Positions 60,547-64,000 of a stretch of 64,000 nt of DNA are shown in pieces. The first letter of the stretch is position 1, and every line of letters begins with the position of its first letter. Source of the stretch: DASUBV01 sp036501025 (GTDB lineage Bacteria; Actinomycetota; Actinomycetes; Streptosporangiales; Streptosporangiaceae); contig DASYBB010000060.1 in the NCBI GenBank assembly GCA_036501025.1, positions 1-64,000 on the forward strand, given 5' to 3'. Under the pieces are notes generated by a model, which was not told the DNA's origin, searched no databases, and worked only from the letters and a program-made list of their open reading frames with translations. The position numbers and the translations under genes are program-made.

Positions 60547-61120
60547 GTTCGACGACCAGCTGTTCGACGACCTGATGCGCGAGCACGGGCCGGCCCTCGA
60601 CCGCACCGGGCCGCCCGCGCCCGGGCGCCGGATCACGCCGAGCCGGGCGCTGCTGACCGCGGGCGGCATCGGCGTCGCGGCCGCGGCCGCTGTCACCGGG
60701 GTGCTCGTGACCGGCGGCCACCCGGCTTACGCGGTCACGAAGAACCCCGGCGGGACGATCACGCTCGCGGTCTACCAGAAGTCCGGGGTAGCCGGGGCCA
60801 ATGACCGGCTCCGCCAGCTCGGCGACCAGCAGGTCGTCGTCGTCCCGGCCGGGCCGGGCTGCCCGGCCCTCGGCTCGCTGCCGCCGCCCGCCACCCCGGC
60901 GACCGGCCATCTCAGCGTGCAGGACACCAGTTCCCGCGACGGGTCCATCACCGTGCACGCGCAGGGCATTCCGGCCGGAGACATCCTCGTCGTCGCCTCG
61001 CAGGCCACCGCGCAGGGCCGGGTCACCGGAGGACGGCTCACCGCAGCTCCGGCACCCAGCTGCGTGAGCCTCCCGGCACCGCCGCCCCCCGGCAGCTCCG
61101 GCTCCGGCTCCGGTTCCTGA
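60539..61120 (+). CDS. Single-span membrane protein coupled to the ECF factor, probable anti-sigma
   Basis: A 193-residue protein: a 35-residue cytoplasmic N-terminus (DDQLFDDLMREHGPALD), a span (LLTAGGIGVAAAAAVTGVLVTGG), an extracellular domain of about 120 residues and a Gly/Ser tail. No HxxxCxxC zinc finger is present. It overlaps the sigma gene by 8 bases. The layout is the same as the 41337/41902 pair. The 3' end lies in a terminator hairpin. Confidence 0.75.
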   Translation: MTKFDDQLFDDLMREHGPALDRTGPPAPGRRITPSRALLTAGGIGVAAAAAVTGVLVTGGHPAYAVTKNPGGTITLAVYQKSGVAGANDRLRQLGDQQVVVVPAGPGCPALGSLPPPATPATGHLSVQDTSSRDGSITVHAQGIPAGDILVVASQATAQGRVTGGRLTAAPAPSCVSLPAPPPPGSSGSGSGS

Positions 61121-61134
61121 GCCGAGCCGGAGCC
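61100..61134. terminator. Stem-loop at the end of the ECF partner gene
   Basis: Perfect 11-bp arms GGCTCCGGCTC (61100-61110) and GAGCCGGAGCC (61124-61134) with a 13-base loop. The left arm codes the Gly-Ser tail of the protein and the stop is in the loop. The convergent ABC permease gene ends at 61154. Confidence 0.6.
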
Positions 61135-61153
61135 TCAGCGGGCATCGGCCGGG

Positions 61154-62005
61154 TCAGTCAGTGGTGCGGCGCCGGTAGAGGACCGTCGCGAGCGGCGCGA
61201 AGATGACCAGCAGGGCGAGCGACCACAGCAGCGAGGCGACGACCGGGTGCTGCATCGGCCAGGCGCTGACCGACGCGGAGGGGTTGGGGTTGCCGAGCAG
61301 GTGGCGGCTGGCGGCGGTGACGGCGCTGACCGGGTTCCAGTCGGCGATGACGCGCAGCACCTCCGGCATGTGCTGGGTGGGGACCAGGGCGTTGGACACG
61401 ACGGCCAGCGGGAACAGGATGACCAGGCCGATGCCTTGCGCTGACTCCGGTCCCTTGCTGATGATGCCGAGGCAGGCGCAGGCCCACGAGAGGCCGTACG
61501 CGAAGAGCAGGAAGACGGCGAACCCGCCCGCGACGGACGCGATGCCGCTGCCGGGCCGCCAGCCGATCGCGAGCCCGGTGGCGGCGACGAACGCGGTGCA
61601 GAGGGCGGCCGTGAGCAGGTCGGCGAGCGAGCGCCCGACGAGCACGCTGGGGCGCCACATCGGCAGCGTCCGGAACCGGTCGATGACCCCGCCGTTGAGA
61701 TCGTCGCTGAGCCCGACCGCCGTGCCGATGGCCGAGGTGGTCAGGTTCAGCGCGAGCAGGCCGGCGATGGCGAAATCGGTGTAGCTGCCGCCGTGCGGCA
61801 GCACGACTCCGGCGCCGAAGACGTACACGAACAGCAGCGTGAACAGGACGGGCTGAATCGTGACGTCGGACAGCTGCATCGGCTCGCGGGCGATGTGGAC
61901 GAGGTTGCGGCTGGTCATGACCGCGATGTCGCGGGCCCGCCGGGCCAGCGGCCCGGGCTGCGAGGGCCCGGCGGTCAAGCGCGAGTCCAGGGGGGTCACG
62001 CTCAT
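61154..62005 (-). CDS. ABC-2 type exporter permease (DrrB-like)
   Basis: A 283-residue permease with about six spans, N-terminal RDIAVMTSRNLVHIAREPMQLSD and the family blocks TIQPVLFTLLFVYVFG and IGLVILFPLAVVSNALVP. It pairs with the DrrA-like ATPase, whose stop overlaps its ATG. The exporter likely carries a drug or lipid. Repression by the divergent TetR gene is likely. Confidence 0.9.
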   Translation of the reverse strand: MSVTPLDSRLTAGPSQPGPLARRARDIAVMTSRNLVHIAREPMQLSDVTIQPVLFTLLFVYVFGAGVVLPHGGSYTDFAIAGLLALNLTTSAIGTAVGLSDDLNGGVIDRFRTLPMWRPSVLVGRSLADLLTAALCTAFVAATGLAIGWRPGSGIASVAGGFAVFLLFAYGLSWACACLGIISKGPESAQGIGLVILFPLAVVSNALVPTQHMPEVLRVIADWNPVSAVTAASRHLLGNPNPSASVSAWPMQHPVVASLLWSLALLVIFAPLATVLYRRRTTD

Positions 62006-63015
62006 GGCCGGGCCACCGCCAGCTCGGGGCTGACCGGCTCAGCCGCCGGGCTGGCCGCGGCCGGCTCGGTGGGGTGGCCGGTGAGGGCGAAGAACACGTC
62101 GTCGAGGGAGGGCGGGCGGACTTCGACGTCGTCGACGCTGACGCCGGCCGCGTCGAGCGCCCGGATGACCGCGGTGGCCAGCCCGGCGCCGCCGCGGACC
62201 GGCGCCCTCAGGCGGCGGCCATCGTGGCTGACGTGCACGGATCCGGCGACCAGCGGCCCGAGCGCGGCGACCGCGGGGCCGCCGCGGCCGGCCCCGGCGT
62301 CGCTGAGCGTGACCTCGAGGCGCGCGCCGCCGGTCTGGGCCTTCAGCTCGGCTGAGGTGCCGCCGGCGATGACCTGCCCGTGATCGATCACCACGATCCG
62401 GTCCGCGAGCTCGTCGGCCTCGTCCAGGTACTGGGTGGTCAGGAGCACCGTCACCCCGTCGGCGACCAGGTCGCGGATCACCTCCCACATCCGGGTCCGG
62501 CTGGTGGGATCCAGGCCCGTCGTCGGCTCGTCGAGGAAGATCACCGGCGGCCGGGTGACCAGGCCGGCGGCCAGGTCCAGGCGCCGCCGCATGCCCCCCG
62601 AGTAGCCCTTCAGGATCCGGTCGGCGGCATCGGCGAGATCGAAGCGGTCCAGCAGCTCGGACGCCCGGGCTTTCGCATCGGCCCGCCGCAGGCCACTGAG
62701 GCGACCGACCATAACGAGGTTCTGCCGGCCGGTGAGCACCTCATCGAGGGTGGCGTCCTGGGCGGTGACACCGATGTTGCGCTGCACGGCAGCCGGCTCC
62801 GCGACGACGTCGTGGCCGGCGACCCGGGCCGAGCCGCTGTCGGGAATCGACAGGGTGGTCAGGATGCGGATCGCGGTGGTCTTGCCGGCCCCGTTCGGCC
62901 CCAGCACGCCCAGGATCGACCCGCCCGGCACCTCCAGGTCCAGGCCGCCCAGCGCCTGCGTCGACCCGAATCGCTTGGTCAGGCCCCGCGCTTCGATCAT
63001 CAGCGAGTCAGTCAT
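62002..63015 (-). CDS. Daunorubicin-resistance-type ABC exporter ATPase (DrrA-like)
   Basis: A 337-residue ATPase: Walker A GPNGAGKTT, Q-loop GVTAQDATLDE, signature KGYSGGMRRRL, Walker B IFLDEPTTGLDP, H-loop LTTQYLDEADEL, and the C-terminal DUF4162-like extension. AAGGAAA precedes the ATG. It drives DrrB-type export. Divergent from a TetR gene. Confidence 0.93.
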   Translation of the reverse strand: MTDSLMIEARGLTKRFGSTQALGGLDLEVPGGSILGVLGPNGAGKTTAIRILTTLSIPDSGSARVAGHDVVAEPAAVQRNIGVTAQDATLDEVLTGRQNLVMVGRLSGLRRADAKARASELLDRFDLADAADRILKGYSGGMRRRLDLAAGLVTRPPVIFLDEPTTGLDPTSRTRMWEVIRDLVADGVTVLLTTQYLDEADELADRIVVIDHGQVIAGGTSAELKAQTGGARLEVTLSDAGAGRGGPAVAALGPLVAGSVHVSHDGRRLRAPVRGGAGLATAVIRALDAAGVSVDDVEVRPPSLDDVFFALTGHPTEPAAASPAAEPVSPELAVARP

Positions 63016-63054
63016 GAGTTTCCTTACCGGTCGGCAGGCTAGATTCAGGACTGA

Positions 63055-63074
63055 GGCTAGGTAGTTTTCTAGCC
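63055..63074. promoter_or_regulatory. Inverted repeat between DrrAB and TetR genes
   Basis: GGCTAG (63055-63060) and CTAGCC (63069-63074) with an 8-base spacer GTAGTTTT in the 81-bp gap. A further AGATTCAG stretch occurs twice around it (63041 and 63088). Likely TetR operator governing both directions. Confidence 0.6.
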
Positions 63075-63096
63075 GGTTGTCAAGTAAGATTCAGCC

Positions 63097-63738
63097 ATGC
63101 CGCCGACCGAGCCCGCCGCGCCCGACCGGCCGCGCCGGGGCGGCCGCCCGCGCGGCTCGACCCGCGAGCGGATCCTGGACATCGCCCTCGAGCTGTTCAA
63201 CGAGCAGGGTTACGACAAGACCTCGCTGCGCGAGATCGCCGACCGGCTCGGCACCACCAAGGCCGCCCTCTACTACCACTTCGAGCGCAAGGAGGACATC
63301 CTCTTCGCCCTGCACATGCGGCTGCACGAGCTCGGCCACGGGATGTTCGACCGGATCGCCGACCTGGGCGGGGCCGGCCCGCGGGCCGCCGAGATGTGGC
63401 CCGAGCTGCTCGACGCCTTCATCGACCAGGTGCTGGCCAACCGCGAGATCTTCATCCTGCACCAGCGCAATCACACGGCCCTGGCCGCGCTCCAGGACAC
63501 CGAGCACCACCGGGCCGAGCATGAGGACCTCGAGGGCCTGCTGCGCCAGTTCCTGGCCAGCCCGGACATCCCGCTCGCGCAGCGGGTCCGGATGGGCTGC
63601 TCGATCGGCGCCGTGATGGGCACCCTGATCAGCGGCAGCGAGGCATTCGGCGACGTGCCGGTGGCCGACCTCGCCCAGCCCGTCCGGGACGCGATGCGCG
63701 ACCTCCTGCGCGAGCCCGCGGCCACGCCGCCCCGATAG
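63097..63738 (+). CDS. TetR family regulator of the DrrAB exporter
   Basis: A 213-residue regulator. The N-terminal helix-turn-helix is ERILDIALELFNEQGYDKTSLREIADRLGTTKAALYYHFERKEDILFAL in order (about 18-66), and a helical ligand domain follows. No ribosome site is clear, so translation may be leaderless. It is expected to repress the divergent exporter genes and be released by the exported drug. Confidence 0.9.
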   Translation: MPPTEPAAPDRPRRGGRPRGSTRERILDIALELFNEQGYDKTSLREIADRLGTTKAALYYHFERKEDILFALHMRLHELGHGMFDRIADLGGAGPRAAEMWPELLDAFIDQVLANREIFILHQRNHTALAALQDTEHHRAEHEDLEGLLRQFLASPDIPLAQRVRMGCSIGAVMGTLISGSEAFGDVPVADLAQPVRDAMRDLLREPAATPPR

Positions 63739-63748
63739 CCTTCAGCGT

Positions 63749-64000
63749 GTGGTGACGCGCGCTGACCCCCTGGAGAGCACCCCGCCGGACCTCGCCGAGG
63801 AAACCGCCCGGCAGATCCTGCGGGACCGGTTCGCCGTCGCGGCGTCCTCCCTCACGCCGCTCGCGGGGGAACGGGACCAGAACTTCCGGGTCGACACTGA
63901 CGGCGGGCCGCGGTTCCTGCTCAAGATCTCCAATCCCGCGGACGACGCGCCCATCCTCGGCATGCAGGCCGCCGCCCTCCGCCACATCGAGCGGGTGGAC
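63749..64000 (+). CDS. Phosphotransferase (APH-like) family protein, N-terminal part
   Basis: The window ends 84 codons into this frame. VVTRADPLESTPPDLAEETARQILRD is followed by FAVAASSLTPLAGERDQNFRV and RFLLKISNPADDAPILGMQAAALRHIE, the nucleotide-binding start of aminoglycoside/homoserine-kinase-like phosphotransferases. Such N-termini often belong to large kinase-aminotransferase fusions, which cannot be checked here. Start is GTG 63749 or 63752. Confidence 0.72.
   Translation, partial: MVTRADPLESTPPDLAEETARQILRDRFAVAASSLTPLAGERDQNFRVDTDGGPRFLLKISNPADDAPILGMQAAALRHIERVD

Overview
The window is very G+C-rich DNA with almost exclusively G/C third codon positions and dense genes on both strands. 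It looks like the chromosome of a soil actinomycete. Supporting marks are DUF574-type methyltransferases, SigE-type ECF factors with membrane partners, a DrrAB exporter, MmpL and DsbA-like proteins of the mycothiol-dependent type, and several luciferase-like (LLM) oxidoreductases. The order or genus cannot be fixed from the sequence. No rRNA, tRNA, CRISPR array, phage or origin was seen.

Layout. (1) 1-4961: the end of an acyl-CoA (lipid or steroid side-chain type) operon, MaoC / cysteine-less thiolase / DUF35. A decayed ISAs1-family transposase follows, then a carboxymuconolactone decarboxylase-like protein, an epoxide hydrolase and a flavin-split-barrel protein. (2) 4972-27129: a catabolic and transport island. 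It holds two complete Dpp/Opp-type ABC importers, a dimethylformamidase-like hydrolase inside the second importer operon, a Gfo/Idh oxidoreductase, a GntR/FCD regulator, an LLM monooxygenase, two dehydrogenases (SDR and zinc MDR), two sister alpha/beta hydrolases and a SnoaL protein. A palindromic operator recurs at four promoters here and ties the Gfo/Idh gene, gntR, the LLM-SDR genes and the second importer into one apparent regulon. (3) 27333-34559: a GAF-PP2C-STAS phosphatase, an MFS exporter, an SDR and a two-component system with a membrane protein. (4) 34743-41232: DUF4331, two methyltransferases (one broken by a single amber codon), an LLM monooxygenase, an ABM monooxygenase, a DsbA-like oxidoreductase and an ABC ATPase. 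(5) 41337-51987: an ECF sigma/partner pair, a TetR-MFS pair, a PQQ-propeller lipoprotein, an ECF factor with a SnoaL tail coupled to an esterase, an SDR, an M50 peptidase, a DinB-like protein and a hydrolase. (6) 52099-64000: VIT1-like transporter, MmpL, a TPR protein coupled to an orphan sigma-region-4/zinc-finger membrane protein with 12 octapeptide repeats, a membrane protein, a BBE-type FAD oxidase, another ECF/partner pair, a TetR-DrrAB locus and the start of a phosphotransferase.

The most promising undescribed system is region 2. The GntR/FCD protein appears to repress uptake and breakdown of an unknown, probably amide-bearing compound. Import would use the 15474-23465 transporter, hydrolysis the embedded DMFase-like enzyme, and further oxidation the LLM, SDR and Gfo/Idh enzymes. 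The operator and promoter geometry is read directly from the sequence; the substrate is not known.
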